Source of the DNA: Nemania diffusa
Lineage: Eukaryota; Ascomycota; Sordariomycetes; Xylariales; Xylariaceae
Length of the DNA stretch: 64,000 bases
Assembly: GCA_038501195.1 (NCBI GenBank)
Contig: JBBPUQ010000011.1
Location: forward strand, 1,426,001-1,490,000
Reading direction: 5' to 3'
The position numbers and the translations under genes were made by a program. Below, in pieces: positions 12,849-28,800 of this stretch. The notes beneath the pieces were generated by a model, which saw only the letters and a program-made list of their open reading frames with translations, was not told the DNA's origin and ran no database searches. Within the stretch, counting starts at the first letter, position 1, and every line of letters starts with the position of its first letter.

Positions 12849-15800
12849 TTATAGATGGATATCTCCGCTCTCGCCCGCGACCCAGCGCCGCCAGGCTTCT
12901 TCATACGCGCTCTCTAGATCTGATACCCACCTGTGCGTATCAAACAAAGCACACGTCCACTTGGCGTCAAACAGCAGTTTGCGTAGGTCCGCTAGGCGGC
13001 CTCGCCCTTCGCAATAATCTTCGTTCACGCGTTCATGACTCAAGTCACTAGCTAGTCGAGTTGCGAAGGCTTCATACTCCGCATCATCCGAGGCAATAAG
13101 TTCCTGGGCGGCTCGAGCTCCCTCCGCATCCTTGGGTAGGGCGCCTTTGAGAATCGACGCCGCCATTCGCGAGCACATTTTGTAGGGATATCTCGGCAGC
13201 GTTAAAAGTGGCGTGCTTGACCACAAAACGTCTGCTGCTGTCGTATGTGCGTTACATTCGGGAGTGTCCAAAAATATATCACACACACGCGCCCGAGAGA
13301 TGTGTTGTTGTTTGGGCGCCACGTCCGTGAACACGATTCTACTTGCCACTTCTTCCCCTGCCCACGCTTTAGCGGTCCTCCTGAGGTTGCACTCGCCCAA
13401 TTCCGGGAACCTGAGCAGCCACAGAACCGCCTTGGGCACATTAGAGAGAATACGAAGCCACGCACGAAGGGTTGAGGGATCAATCTGGACGAGTGTATTA
13501 GTGAAAACGAACAAGAATAAGAATAGTAATAGAGTAGTAGAGGGCGAAGAGTGGTCAAAATGATAGGTATCATGGGTACGGTACCTTGTAGAGTTGATTG
13601 AAATTACCCATGATGACAGTATCATCCGGCAGATGTGGGAATAATTCTCTGCGCATTTTCCATCGTCGGCGCTGTTCATCCTCCCAAGTGATAGTCCTCT
13701 CTTCGGCTTCACAAGACTGCGCGTGGTCGCAACAGAAAAATGTGTCACGGCAGAACACGATGTTTTCTGAGTAAACCCAGTCCTCGGCTTCATTCAATTC
13801 CTCGTCACGAAATACACTCTCCAGGCCGAGGTTGCTTCTTACTGGTCGTAGCGTGGATGATGGAATCGCTGTTTCATCAGCTAGTAGGTAATCGCACCAT
13901 TCAGCGCCAAGGGTGCCAGCGAAACCCATGAACGACATCTGGATCGGCGCCGGTCGTGCCGCGAATACTTCGTTTCTTGCACCACGTGTATAACCGTTCA
14001 AATTGACGAGTATATGGATCTTGTCGTCTATGATCCGTTGCACAATTTGTTCAGCAGACCAACCGGTCACGTCCCGAAAAACGGGCGCTTCGCGTTCGAT
14101 CTGCTGTCGATGAATGGACTTGTCGCTGGGGGTCGTGGCATAGCAAACTGCCTTAGCCCTTTGGGGATTATGAAATCCAAACACCGACTGCATCCTATAA
14201 AACACGCAAGGTCAATATTTACAACCATGCGAATGACTAAAACAAGGGGAGGGTTCTCGTACAAATGAGCCAGGGGGTGGTTGTTAAAATCCGAAGATAC
14301 ATAACCAATATTCAGCTGTGGACTAGGCGGCGGTGGAGGGGGATAGACCGTGCTAGGTAACCAAGGAGATTTCAGAGTCGAACAAGCTATTCTCGCCGCG
14401 TTCCGTTGTGAGATCATGCGAATATCTTTCGCACTTAGGGGACAAGTAAAAGTGTGAAAAGGGAGAACAGTTGGCGCTGCTGGCACAGATAGTTGTGCAA
14501 GTAGTCTGGGTCTGGTGTATTCGGATACCGATGGGTGCCCGGTAACATATTGGTCAATGTACCAGCGTCGTACCATGGCCTTCGTCGCACGTTCGACGAG
14601 TCGAAGCAGCCGAGACCCTTCCCATGGACGACCAGCCCATTTTCTAAGTTCGAGCTCGAGGTTTAGGCCAGTGGCAACTTCGTCCTCCGCGCACGCCCTT
14701 AATTGACTTATCAGGATGTCAAGCCCACTATTTTTAAGGATGCCATGGCCCCATTGAGATGAGTCCGCCAATTGTTTGGAGACAATGGCAACCACCCTTC
14801 TCATCAAACCACTCCCTAGGCCTTCGTCCTTGGCATCCTTCAACATGCCCTCGTCATCGACGTGCCAGCGGTCAAAGCGTCCATGATCAAGCAACACTCC
14901 ACCTCGACCTCTCCAGTCGCAGACCGAGTTGAGCGCGGTGGAGAGACCGCATACGGCTTCAGCAAAGTGCGGGTTTGAGTTGACAGCGCGCTTATAGTAC
15001 ATGATAGCGTCATTGATGCGGCCACGGTCCTTAACGGCATTTGCTAGGTTTGTAAGGGCAATGTCAAAAGTACCATCGCATGCAACAGCTCGCTCATACA
15101 TTTGAATCGCAAGATCCAGTTGGTTAATGTCCTTCAACAGACTCCCAAGATTTGTGTGAAGATGTACGTGTTTTGGATCTAGACCAAGGCCATAGTTGTA
15201 ATATGCAAGAGCCAGAGCGAGTCCACTACCGGGCGTGATTCCTTTTATTGGAGGAGTACCGAGGCTTTCTGCCGTTCGAAGGGTCGATGTTGTGCGCGTA
15301 TGTTGAATACTCGCGAGAAGGATGCCGACATTATTGGCAGTCGAAGGACTTTCAAAAAGGGAGAGTGACAAGTAGTATAAGGCCAAAATATCACCGACTC
15401 CTGGGGGTTGATGTAGTAGTTTTGGATAAGAGCCTCCATTTGACATGGCGTCCTGGAAAATCTTGGCCAATGATAAGAGGGAATTGCTAGTCGTAGATAT
15501 AGCTGACTTCTTCGGCATACCTTCAGGCACAAATCGTAGACCAGGAAGTTCACCATTAGCGGCAAATACTAATTTTGCAGTGTGTCTGGCTTCACTTGGT
15601 GGTAGCAAAAGCGGCCCAGAAGACCGCGCATACGGCCCATTGGGAGTTTGAGGATTCGATAGAACTGACTGTATCCTATAGATGAGTGAACGAATGCACT
15701 TTAGCGATTTGCCGGTGCTGATGAGAACTGCCTCCTCGAAGGCATCGGAAGCCCGATCAATGTCTTTCAAAGCATAGAGCATGTTCCCCTTGGCATGGAT

Positions 15801-17931
15801 TAATGCAATCATCCGGCCATTTTCGCTACCGGGAACAGAGTAGCCACTTAGGCCAAAACCGGGGGTGGCACGGTCCTCCAGTCGATCCAAATTCGACGTT
15901 AAAATCGATTGAGATACAGGCCGCGATGTCCCGGAAGTCCAACGCGAATAATTAGGCACCGCTTGTGCCTCAGTTCCCGTGCTACTGCTTGGTGAATTGG
16001 AGTCGCTGGGAAATTTGAGTGAGCGTTGAACAAAGCTGATTATCTCCACAGCCTCTTTATTCCGGTGGCTTGCACAGAGCATATGTACTAGATGCTCGAC
16101 AGCTTCCAAATAAGAAGGCTGTCTGCGAACAGCTTGCATCCAATGGATCTCCGCTTCCTGGTATCGATTAAGACAATAGAGTGAGGCTGCTATGTTGGAC
16201 ATGGCTTCGACGTGACTATGATAAACAATATCAGTAAAGTATGTTATGGCCAAGAAACTAGAAGACACACCTGCTATCTACGGAGAGAATTCTTTGAAAC
16301 CATTCTAGAGACTGTTCGTAGCGTTCGAGCCCATAGTGAAGACAGCCGCCAAGGAGTATCCCATCAACCCATTTCCAATCAGTCTGTTCACACAGAGTAG
16401 TAAGCATCTCAATAGCAGCTTTGGCACTTGTGAGAGGTGTGACTAGGACTCTGTCCCGCGATGAATGGTTAGAATCGACAGTTCGTAAGCCATTAGCTCC
16501 GAGCGTATGATAGGATGTGGGGTTTTGCGCTTTAATGCCTCTCAGATGATAACTATTTATGGATTGTCCATGTGAACCAGCATGGTGCTCAACGTGAGAG
16601 TTTGTGGGTAGGCTTGCACTCCTGACAGTAGGATAATCCAACTCAGTTTGGGAGTGCTGCGATGCAAAAATGCTACTCGAATAACTGGAAGACTTCGGTA
16701 ACTTGGGGAAGATGATCATTCTAGAAGCAGTCCTAGAGCCAGCAGAACGGTGCGGAGACTTCTTATTTTGATGTAGATAGGTTAAAAGTTCAAGGTATGA
16801 ACGATGGGCATGGGTGAGGACTTTTTCCCTAAAGCGGACAGGCGAGGGGACACTAGGCGCACGAGGCTCGCTATTCTTATAACCTGGCGAGTTCAAGGTA
16901 AGGGATTCAAGCTTCTGGGATGGAACTTGAATGGAGCCCGAATGTGGTTCATACCCCGGCCGAAGGTTCATGGCGGAAAAAGGTGCCATGAATCCATCTA
17001 ACCCATGATGTAAAACCTGAGGCGAGTTGTACAGGCTGTGATAGGCCGAACCCCTAGGATTGAAAGTGTGCGCGTAGTTGGCCAGGGCGGCCTCGGGCCA
17101 CACCGCGGCCGGAAGTACACCGCCGTTGTGAAACAAGGCAGGTCCTGGTGATTGCTGATAGACGGGCTGTAGGGCGGTGGGCACTCGAAGCGCACTATTG
17201 TATGGCTGAAGAGCGGCTACCGGTCCAGTGGGAGCGCAATCGAGGGGCAGGGGAGCGGCGAATTCGAGGGGATTCACATGCTGCGGGTTTCCAACCGGCA
17301 GCATGTTGGAAGAATCTACTAGAAGCAGACTAGAGGAGCCGAGCGGATGAAAGGGAATGGAGAGCGATTGTGACCAGCGGTCGGCCGAGGAGGGAATGGG
17401 GTGCAGCGAAGAACGCGAATCATTTTGTAACGAGGCAGCGAATGGGACAGTCTTGGAGGCGGTCGGCAGAATCATATGCTTGAAGGGCGGCGGGCCAGAG
17501 GCCAGGTGAGTGGGATTCCCATCGTAGCCAGCGTCAATGGTGCCGCTGGGCGTCTTGCGTCTGAGTTGGTGGTCCCCATGCTCGGCAAGACGAGGCGGTG
17601 CTAGGCGGGCGTTTGGCGGTGCGGCGTGCCGCGATACACGAAGGGGAATGGCGGAACGGGGGGCAAAGGCGGGATCGGAAGGAGTAGACGTCGAAGTCGG
17701 CAAGCGAGCGTGGAAGGGGAGATGGCGGTAAGAAGGATGAGGAGGAGGAGGAGAAGGACGAGGAGGCGGTTGAGGTTGAGGTCGAGGTTGTTGTTGCTGT
17801 TGCTGCTGCTGCTGACGGGACATGAAAGATGATGATGAGGGCTGCAGCGGGGGGGAGTCTGTAAGCGGCGGTGGTGGTGGGCGGTGATGCACCGCCGTCT
17901 GGTGGTGGTGCCTCTGTATTAAGGGCAACAT
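12849..17931 (-). CDS. TPR-containing O-GlcNAc transferase homologue (GT41 family)
   Basis: Exons on the minus strand are 17931-16271, 16215-14263, 14194-13585 and 13484-12849. The introns are 55, 68 and 100 nt with GT..AG ends, and the product has 1619 residues. Residues 1 to about 520 are Pro/Ser/Gln-rich with a Gln run near the start. TPR-like helices begin about 525 and continue, with low-complexity linkers, to about 1000. The GT41 catalytic domain spans about 1120-1600. Its conserved elements are GYVSSDFNNHPLAHL with His1200, NQLYKIDPST with catalytic-type Lys1408, and CNAHTTAADVLW with UDP-binding-type HTT at 1488-1490. The second intron follows the NHP..HL motif and the third begins directly after Lys1408. 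GT41 enzymes move GlcNAc (or fucose in SPINDLY) to Ser/Thr of nuclear and cytosolic proteins. The sugar used here cannot be read from sequence. The ATG at 17931 directly follows an in-frame stop. Confidence 0.9.
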
Positions 17932-18285
17932 CTAGCTGGCTGGCTGGCTCGCTCGCTCGCTAAAACACGAAAACATCAAGAGCTCGGAAGAGAGCGTGGA
18001 GGAGAGAAGTCTCTCGGTGCGCGGTTTCATGATAGCCTGCTGGTCAGGGCACGGCTTACGGCAGCTGAGTGATGTACATCTGGAGGGGCGAAACCCAGCC
18101 GCAGTAGCAGTACCAGCGGCAACGCAGGAGTCAGTACCAGCGGCAGCGGCGGCGGCGACGGCGGCGGCGAGGCTTCGAGCATCGACGAACACCATTCGAT
18201 GACGGCGCGACGGCGACGGCGACGGCGACGGCGCAAACGGGGACGGGAACGTTGCCAACACTCTCGACAACACTCTAGACATCAA
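17932..18285 (-). other. Upstream open reading frame in the GT41 leader
   Basis: A 117-codon frame begins with two adjacent Met codons and ends with a TAG that abuts the GT41 ATG, in the same frame. Its translation is low complexity (Ala and Ser/Pro runs from GCN repeats) and matches no family I know. It may be a translated uORF if transcription starts upstream of 18285, or chance openness in GC-rich repeat DNA. I do not call it a gene. Confidence 0.3.
17935..17961 (-). repeat. AGCG/AGCC tetranucleotide repeat next to the GT41 start codon
   Basis: Read on the minus strand, about three AGCG units and three AGCC units run to within a few bases of the TAGATG that ends an upstream open frame and starts the GT41 protein. 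The unit is not a multiple of three, so changes in copy number would shift the upstream frame. Confidence 0.7.
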
Positions 18286-20754
18286 CGTGGGGGAGGGTGA
18301 GTGAACGTTGGCTTCAGCTGGGCGCCGGCGGCAAGCTGTAGCAGCTTGTAAGTCGTTAGTCTAGGTAGTCTTAGGCATGTAGGTCGTAGGTACAGAGTGA
18401 GTAATCGGGGGTCGACAGCGCATGCCCAGACCATCTAGTACTTCCAGTACTCCCAGTACTTATAGGTTTATGTAGGTAGGTAGGTACCTAAGGTACGCGG
18501 CACAGAGTACATGAGCTGATTTAGGTACATTAGGTAAGGTAGCGGCAACCATGTACTCTCTGTACTCTATACGGGAGCCAGAATCCAGAATCGACAACAG
18601 GACGGCCTCGATCGGACAGAACTACCTACCTGCAGCATACAATAAGAAGACTCAAGATTTTGACATGTGTTTAGCGACAGCCCCGCCTTTAGTAGGATGA
18701 TTATTTACTAAAGGAATGAATGGTCCTTCGTTTTTAGATTCAAGAACAAGTCAATCCAGTTTTTAGTGGGAAACTTGCTTGAAATGCAGTAGCCCTCCTT
18801 AGATGTTAGGCGGGCCTGGCTGTCCATTTATGGTTGCAGTACCTAATTAGATACATAGATACGTCCTTAGGGCTACTAGCTGGGTACGTGCTGTTACGGC
18901 ATATGCAGGTAGGGTAGGTGCCTAGATGTGTACGAGTGTGCCTAACTTTATGTAGGTAGTTCACACCAACAGTGCTATAATATGTATAGGGACACTACCT
19001 AAGACTAGGTACATGTACCATTCAAGTTTGCACAAACATTCTAGTTGCAGAATTATACAAACTATCCTATATGTACCTACTTACGCAATATCTAGTATCG
19101 ACCACACTCACGAGGCACCAATTTAACTCGGTAGCCTTGGTAGAGGTACTTTAAGGTAATATGGGAAGAAGCCGACATGTTAGGCAATTGACTCCGCATA
19201 TCAATGTTACGGCCTTTACCTATATTAAAGCGGAGACTAAAATGATCAAAAGTGCAAAGCCAATATATATATGCACATATGTACACGGTACGCCCCTTCG
19301 ATCAGAAAAAGCAAGGAAAAAGGAAGGGGGGGGAAAAGGCGAAGTTAGGTAACATGGGCAAGCCTACCTACGCATACGCATAGATATAACTTATGTCGAA
19401 GGTCCATGGAGTGCTTAGGTGGTTTCTATGTGTCTTGAAAGAGTGATGAGGTAATCGAAATAAATCTCAAGACAGAATTACGGGTTATAGGCATTACCAA
19501 TGGTTTTCGAAGCCGCCATCTCTTTGTTCCCCTTTTTTCCTCAGCTTCGAGCCCTGAGCTGCGAAATAAAGATGCTCCATGTCCTAACTTAGATTAAGTT
19601 TACGCGCCAAGTTTTGCCTCGCTTGACCATAAGCATTCGGTAATACGCCCCAAGGGCACTATAAGTAGAGAGCTACCTACTTAGGTTTACCCTCACTTAA
19701 AGGCATCATTTATGTATGCTCCCTGTGTACGTCGGGTGTTTACGTGTACACAATACTCACATCCGTACAAGACATCGATAGTGTCACCCTAGCTAATGGG
19801 CAAACTGGCACAAGTTATGCATTCCCGTCCTTTTGCATCATTTCCCTCCTTATAAGCACGAGGCACAGGGGGGTATCAATAGGCGAGAATAGAGGTGAAG
19901 ACAGCAAAAGCCGCCTTGCTAGTAAGGAATACTACGTATCGTAGCCTGCAAGCTCACATAAAAAGGGGGGCTACTCGCCTAATGGACCCTGCCGTCGGCG
20001 TGAGCGAGCAACACTGGCAGCTTCGTTTAACCAACAGAAATGTTTGTACCTAGGGCCATGTGGTACGATTAGTCTACTTTGGGTACCTATGTGAGACTTG
20101 TGCAAGATAGGATGTGTCGGTGAGAGAGTATGTAAAATTATCATCAGTCGAGCTAATGGCATGAGGAGGACTACAACAGAAGCCTACATCCAGCTTTGCC
20201 TAGATCTAGAACCCATTTTCCTCAGGACTATCGGTGATGGCGATGCTGGTCGTAGGCTGCCTACGTAGATAGCTGGGGGGAAAGGTTAAAGGGGTCGAAC
20301 TGTACGAGAGTAACGTACAACCCCCATTTCCAACTGCAACCGACCAAGAACCTTCGTTCCCTAGAGAATGTTGACATAATTGCTCGTGTTGGGATTTTAT
20401 ATGTAGACCGCAAATAGATGGACCTCAGCCTCCATGAAGCTATATATAGCTGGTGGTCGCGGTGAGTATTGGGTCTTAATTCATTCTTCCTTGACGTAAA
20501 ATAGAAATAATGCCATAGTGAACGAGGCATACTTCGGAGTGTTGCAAGGGTGGTGGTAGCACTGGAAATACATCAAGACATAATCACAGGTTACATCATC
20601 ACCAACCAAGTCGGATTGTGTCACGGTTTTTTTCTCGTTTCTGAATTGAGAGGGCTCCGGCAAAGCCTAGTGCGAAGCCATTCCTGAACTCCTGTAAAAG
20701 ATGCAGCACAAATAAACATCTTCAGTCCTCACCAGCCAGCTCATAGCGTTTTAT
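18286..20754. other. Gene-free intergenic DNA between uL11 and GT41 genes
   Basis: I see no supported gene in this stretch. It carries many TAGGTA/TACCTA words and short AT patches. It should contain the 5' flank of the GT41 gene (right of 17931) and the 3' untranslated region of the uL11 gene (left of 20755). Confidence 0.55.
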
Positions 20755-21573
20755 TTATTCGTCGGGAACTACAGGCGATGCGTTAGTTCTCTCGTCCATA
20801 TATCTATGTAGGGTTCGATGCAAGCAGGGCGCTTGAACTTACTCTCAATCGCACCACTGTCGATATCTTCTGTAATGGCTCTTGGACTTCTTCCTTCAAC
20901 CTGGCAGCCTACACTGAACGCCGTGCCCAAGATCTCCTTAACAGTACCGGCGAGGTCCTTGGAGAAGGACTTGAACCGCATGGTCCGAGCGATCTCGATA
21001 ATCTCTTCGAGGGGAACGCTCTTTGTGTGCTTGATATTCTTCTCCTTCTTTCGGTCACGCGGGGGCTCCTTCAGGGCCTTGATGATCAGGGAGGAGGCTG
21101 TAGGGACGACCGATACGGCGGCTTGACGGTTCTGGATGGTGAGTTTGACGGTAACTCGCAGTCCTTTCTGTACAATACACTCTGTCAGCCGCGAGGACAG
21201 ATCCACATCGACACATTCGGTCGCAGGGTTGTGCGTTGTTCCTTACCCAGTCACCGGTGGCCTTGGCGATATCTTCACCAACCTTCTTGGGCGACAGACC
21301 GAGAGGACCAATCTTGGGGGCCAGTGCAGACGAAGCACCGACCTCGCCTCCGGTAGCTCGAAGGTGACTACATTGTATTAGTCAGTCAATTGTGCTGTGC
21401 AAGGCGAATCGTGGCAATTCGTCGAATGCATTGGAGAAAGGCGACGGCGCTTCTGGGCTTCGGTGCAAACGTACATCACCTTGATCTCATTGGGGTCGAT
21501 CTTAGGAGCTTTAATGGAGAAATGTCAGCATAAATTAAATCGCAACAGCAGCAGAGCAACAAAACGTACGCAT
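20755..21573 (-). CDS. rpl12: 60S ribosomal protein L12 (uL11)
   Basis: Five exons on the minus strand: 21573-21570, 21508-21475, 21367-21247, 21167-20843 and 20768-20755. The four introns are 61, 107, 79 and 74 nt. The product is 165 residues, the normal length for eukaryotic uL11. It begins [11 protein letters not shown] and includes [65 protein letters not shown] and [19 protein letters not shown], ending IEIPDE. uL11 sits at the base of the ribosomal P-stalk and binds 25S rRNA in the GTPase-associated centre. The first coding exon is only four bases (ATGC) and the last is 14 bases. Both are required for the conserved N- and C-termini. Intron-rich ribosomal protein genes with an intron right after the ATG are usual in filamentous fungi. 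Confidence 0.96.
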
Positions 21574-22351
21574 TTTGGTCGAGTGTCGGATGTCTGGTCG
21601 TTGGTGGTAGGCGTCGTGAAGTCGTGGAGGTGGTGTGTGGTCTGGCACCCTTGAACCGAAAAAGTTTGGCTAGGAAGTGTTGAAAATGGTTTGTGGGTTT
21701 CAGGCCAAGCTAGGGTTGCGAAAATCCAAGCGATTGGCAGTGGGTGGCATTCTTTGACGGCCCGGCAGACGTGAGTGAGACGTGCCCCGCGCTGTCCCAC
21801 CACTCTATCTGCCTACCTCCTAGCTAGGTACTAAGCTAGGTAGCTTATCTAGGTGGTATGCGTATGCGTACATAGGTTTAAGTGGATACCACAGATAGCT
21901 TACATGTAGGTAGGTAGAGACAAAAAGACAACCGTGGAGGACTCAATAACATGTACCTTCTATAAATACAACAACTCTCTTCTTTTCATATACCTGGTAA
22001 TCTAACTATGTCTGGCCTGTGGAATGGAGCAAGGCATCTGTGTGTGGGATATAGTGATAACAATGTAGAAAGGTTGAGATATTTGTAGGGAGTCAATATT
22101 CTAATACGCCTTACTTATCATCACATAGAAATGCCAAGAATTATGAAGCATAGTTAAAAAGGCTTGATCTTGGGGCATCATCTGGCACCTAAAGTCGCGT
22201 AGGAGCACGCAGCAAATCTTGTTCACGTACGTGAGCATTTGTCTCTAGTAGTGGATGCATTCCACGCTTCATCAGCTATCAATGTTCCTATAGCAAGACT
22301 CGTCCAACGCTCCACAAATACTACAGTGTTACAGTACTCAGGTTGTATTCT
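21574..22351. other. Intergenic region: uL11 promoter side and SEC23 3' flank
   Basis: I see no supported gene. Right of 21573 lies the uL11 upstream region; the part left of 22352 should include SEC23 3' untranslated sequence. TAGGTA-type words cluster at 21815-21920. Confidence 0.55.
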
Positions 22352-25096
<2,745 letters not shown>

Positions 25097-25829
25097 GATA
25101 ACTGAGGCGGGGCGAGGCGAAGTGAATGAGAGTGGTTGTCGCTGTTGGCGGCGGCGTCGGCGGCGGCGGCGTCAGTCGCTCGATGCGCAACGGCCAGTTT
25201 TCTATTCTCGTTAGTAGAGTGTTCTACCGCTGTAGAGTCGCAGCGGCCACGGCTTGCCGCTGGGTAACGAGATTGCGCGAGGGGGCGTTGTTCAAGATGT
25301 CGCAGTCAATTATGTACGTGGAAATGGAGGTGGTCACAATTATGATATCGGTGCTCTCTTATAAGTTGTATTAGGCCGGACATGTGGAAGGGACAAGTAA
25401 CAAGTTGCAGTTCGCAGCGCCCCGAGGCCCACAGTGACATTTATTGGGCAGTTACTTTATAAGGATTTACCCCGCTACTCGCATTTTATTTACGTACTTG
25501 GTTCCATCTTCCATCTACATACCCATAAGTCGGAGCTACCTACCTTACTCTACCTGTACCTACCCAATGAAGGCACCTATCGACGTAGAAGTATGATACA
25601 TTATCATTAACTTGACCAGTGTTATGAGGCAACGATGCCTTTGTCGCACAATTGGTCGAATTATCTCGCCAACCAACCAACTATCATCCCTTCACTCCAA
25701 CATCATATTTTCAGAAAGATATGTTGGGTAAGCCAACATGACGCTATACGCCGTCACCGCGCGAGCGACTTAGCCATCTATCTACACACATTGCAGGCAA
25801 TCATGTACATATATACACATATAATATCC
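25097..25829. other. Intergenic region upstream of SEC23
   Basis: I see no supported gene. The part just right of 25096 is GC-rich with CGG-type repeats (about 25145-25175) and should hold the SEC23 promoter and leader. The part left of 25830 should hold the 3' end of the neighbouring transcript. Confidence 0.5.
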
Positions 25830-28800
25830 TCAACGAGCATTCATTACTTCTTCCGCGGACAGCTGTGAAGCACTCATCAATTCACGCATAATCGGATTGA
25901 GCCCATTCACACCCTCCCCAACACTCCCCCGAGCCTCCCGCTCTTCCCACGATTTACGGGGCATGCTCCCGAACTCCTGAATAAGCAGGTCGAGGTCTGT
26001 CCAGTTGGTGGGCTCTTCCCCGTCGCCTGCACGTCCTGCTATTGCAGTCTCACTGGCCTGGATGTTGGTTTTAGTCGTGGCAGGCTGGGCCACAGTCATT
26101 TTCTTCTCCGAGCCGCTGGGAAGCCTCGTTTCGGCTAATGCGGGTGCCGACGTGTCCCAGCTCTTAGGCAAAGTGTCCACTTGACGTCTCAGGTTAGTAG
26201 GTGGCCAACGTTGCAAATGCGTGATGAGCTCTAGAATCGCCACAGAAACCACCACCACAAGAGCCGAGAAGCTAGCCGCAGGAGGAAGGGAGTTAGTAAA
26301 CTTACCTATTGTCTTTTGCTGGAGCATACGGCGTTGACTAGCTTCAGACGACCGAGACTCCGATCTATGCTGGGCGGAGGAGGGACCTATTATACCCTGA
26401 GATGTTGTTGACGTTACCTGATTCTTCCTTGGCAGGACGTCGCTCGTTCTCAAGGTTATCAACGCCGCTTCATCACCCAAGATGGGTGAATCGTCGAACT
26501 CTTGTAGAACAGGACTTAACGGTGTCGAACTGAAAGTATCGAAATGATTGCCTTTCTTCGTCGTCCTTCCTGGTATGTTGGTAGCGGAGCCTTGCACTGT
26601 CGTGAAGATACTGTCTTTCTCCCCGCGCCGACTATGGGTGACTCGTTTTGCCTCGGCTTCCATGTCGATAACAAAGTCGCTCATTCTTACTACAGCCAGC
26701 AACGGGTGACGATATCAGTAGACATTCGCACAGATCAGGATATGAAATCTAGTCATCACTCCAACCGGACACTTACAGCTATGACATCTATCATCTGCCC
26801 GCATGTCATCGAGAGTCCTAGCCATGGTTTCCAGCAGCGGCTTCATAGCGGAAAGCCATGCATCATTATTCTTCTCGAGGCGTTTGAGACGCTTTTCAAG
26901 GGTTTCTGCATTATTCTGTCCGAGAGCTGGCGGGTCCGGCTCTTCGTCGTACACTGTCGATTTCTGCGGCAGGCCAACTGTCCTGGCAACTATGTCTGTG
27001 ATCTCTTTCTCCTTTTGTAACTTCTCCCGCATGACTCGTTCTCTCAACGCTATGCTTCGTAGGCGGCTCTCCGACGGTCGTTCCTCCGGCTCTGGTTCTT
27101 CCAGCTCTGGCTCTGGCTCTGGCTCTTCCTCGGGGGGGAACTGCCATTCTTGACGCAGTGCGAGCGATGTTCGGTCCCGGGGCGTAACCGGACAATTCAA
27201 GTACGTCGGGGGCAATGATAAACGCTTGGATAACAGCATCGCTTCCGGCGTCATTGGTGGCGTGGGCATGGTCATGAGACTACGCCGGTTTAATTTGGTA
27301 TCCATGGGGCCCGAGGCGCTACGTTCAATCGCGCCCGTGGAAGGGTTTCGGCTCATCGTCACAGCGTGCGACTTATGCCGCGTGTGCGCACTGATCTTGA
27401 GAGGTTTCAATCTCGTCATTGTCCTAGGGCTAGGGGATTCCAGTCGTGCTAGAGCCGAAAAGCGTAGTGTAGGCGAACCCGGTCGGGACTCGACGTCAGC
27501 GATTACCATGATAGGTGACATCGTGATTCCACTCGAGTGCCAGTGTGGTATCGGAGGATAGATTGGCTCAATCTCAGTAGTAATCACCGCAGACATCTTC
27601 AATTCGACAGTCGTGGTACCAGATACTTGTATGGAAACCGCTCTTTGCCTTGGTTCCTCTCCCAAGAGTAGTTCGGAATGCAAATTAGCGGTTGTCTTAG
27701 TATCCGGACTCTGGAGAGGCTCATCAGAGGCATCGCCTGCAGTGGTTGTCATACTCAGCGTCGATGGCCTCCTCAAGCTATTGATCGAAGAGGGAGGTCT
27801 CTGCAATGCTGCATTATGTCCTTGAGCTATATTAGTAGCGAAGTAGCCCAGCACCGGTGAATCTATTACATCAACCCGGGACGCGTCGAGATCACGCATT
27901 TTGTACTCGCGGACTTTAGCCTTTCGTGCCAGGCGTCTTTCCAGGATACTTTTCGGTTGTGGATTAGGCTCGGTACTTGGATCTGAAGTAGTGGAGAGTC
28001 GGAGGCTAGAGCTTTTGGGCTCCACGTCTTGCTCACCGCAGTCGCGATTACCCGTCTCGGTCAAGCCCACATCGTCTAGGCCCGTAGTGCTACTTTCGTA
28101 TTCCACATCCTCCGCATTCGCACCTGGTTCGGGTTTCGGCAGATCGACAGGTCCTAGTATTTGCATCGCTTTGCTACGTGTCTGCGGAGCAGTGACAGTT
28201 AACTTGCTTCCAGCGCTCATCCCACTTGCAGACGACGAGCGAGAGGAACTATAAGTATGGGTGGAGTGTCGAGAAGAATCCGCCGTAGAAGTGAGTTGAC
28301 TTGCTAGCGATTCTCGATGGCATGCGTCACCATCGCCGGAAGATGGCAATACCGGTTGCTCATAGGATGGTCCGGACGAGTCAATGCCATCCGTTAATCC
28401 TATTGAAAAATGAATGAGTGGCTGTCCAGAGATTCCGTGCAGTAAAAAAGCACTTAGTAGCTCAAGAAGAATTAGGAAGGTATGAAGATTGAAAGTATCA
28501 GCCAGGCTACACATTGTGACAAGTTCACACGAGATCTCAAGGCAACCTAGTAAAGTAATAAGGAAACTAAAAATGCTGACCATTGTTTGCCTCGCTCAAA
28601 GCTACATTCAACAAGGAGCTCGGGTGTTCGAGAGATGCTGTTGGTAGACGCGATCCTGAAGGCGCTTCAACTGTATTGGTACCTAGATTCGCTATTGTTG
28701 AAACATGTGTTGACCTGTCAGCCTGTGGCCCCCGGGAGCTCAACCGTTGCTGCATGAGAAGTTCATTAAGTGAGGCAGCAGAACCTATAGTTGATGTGCA

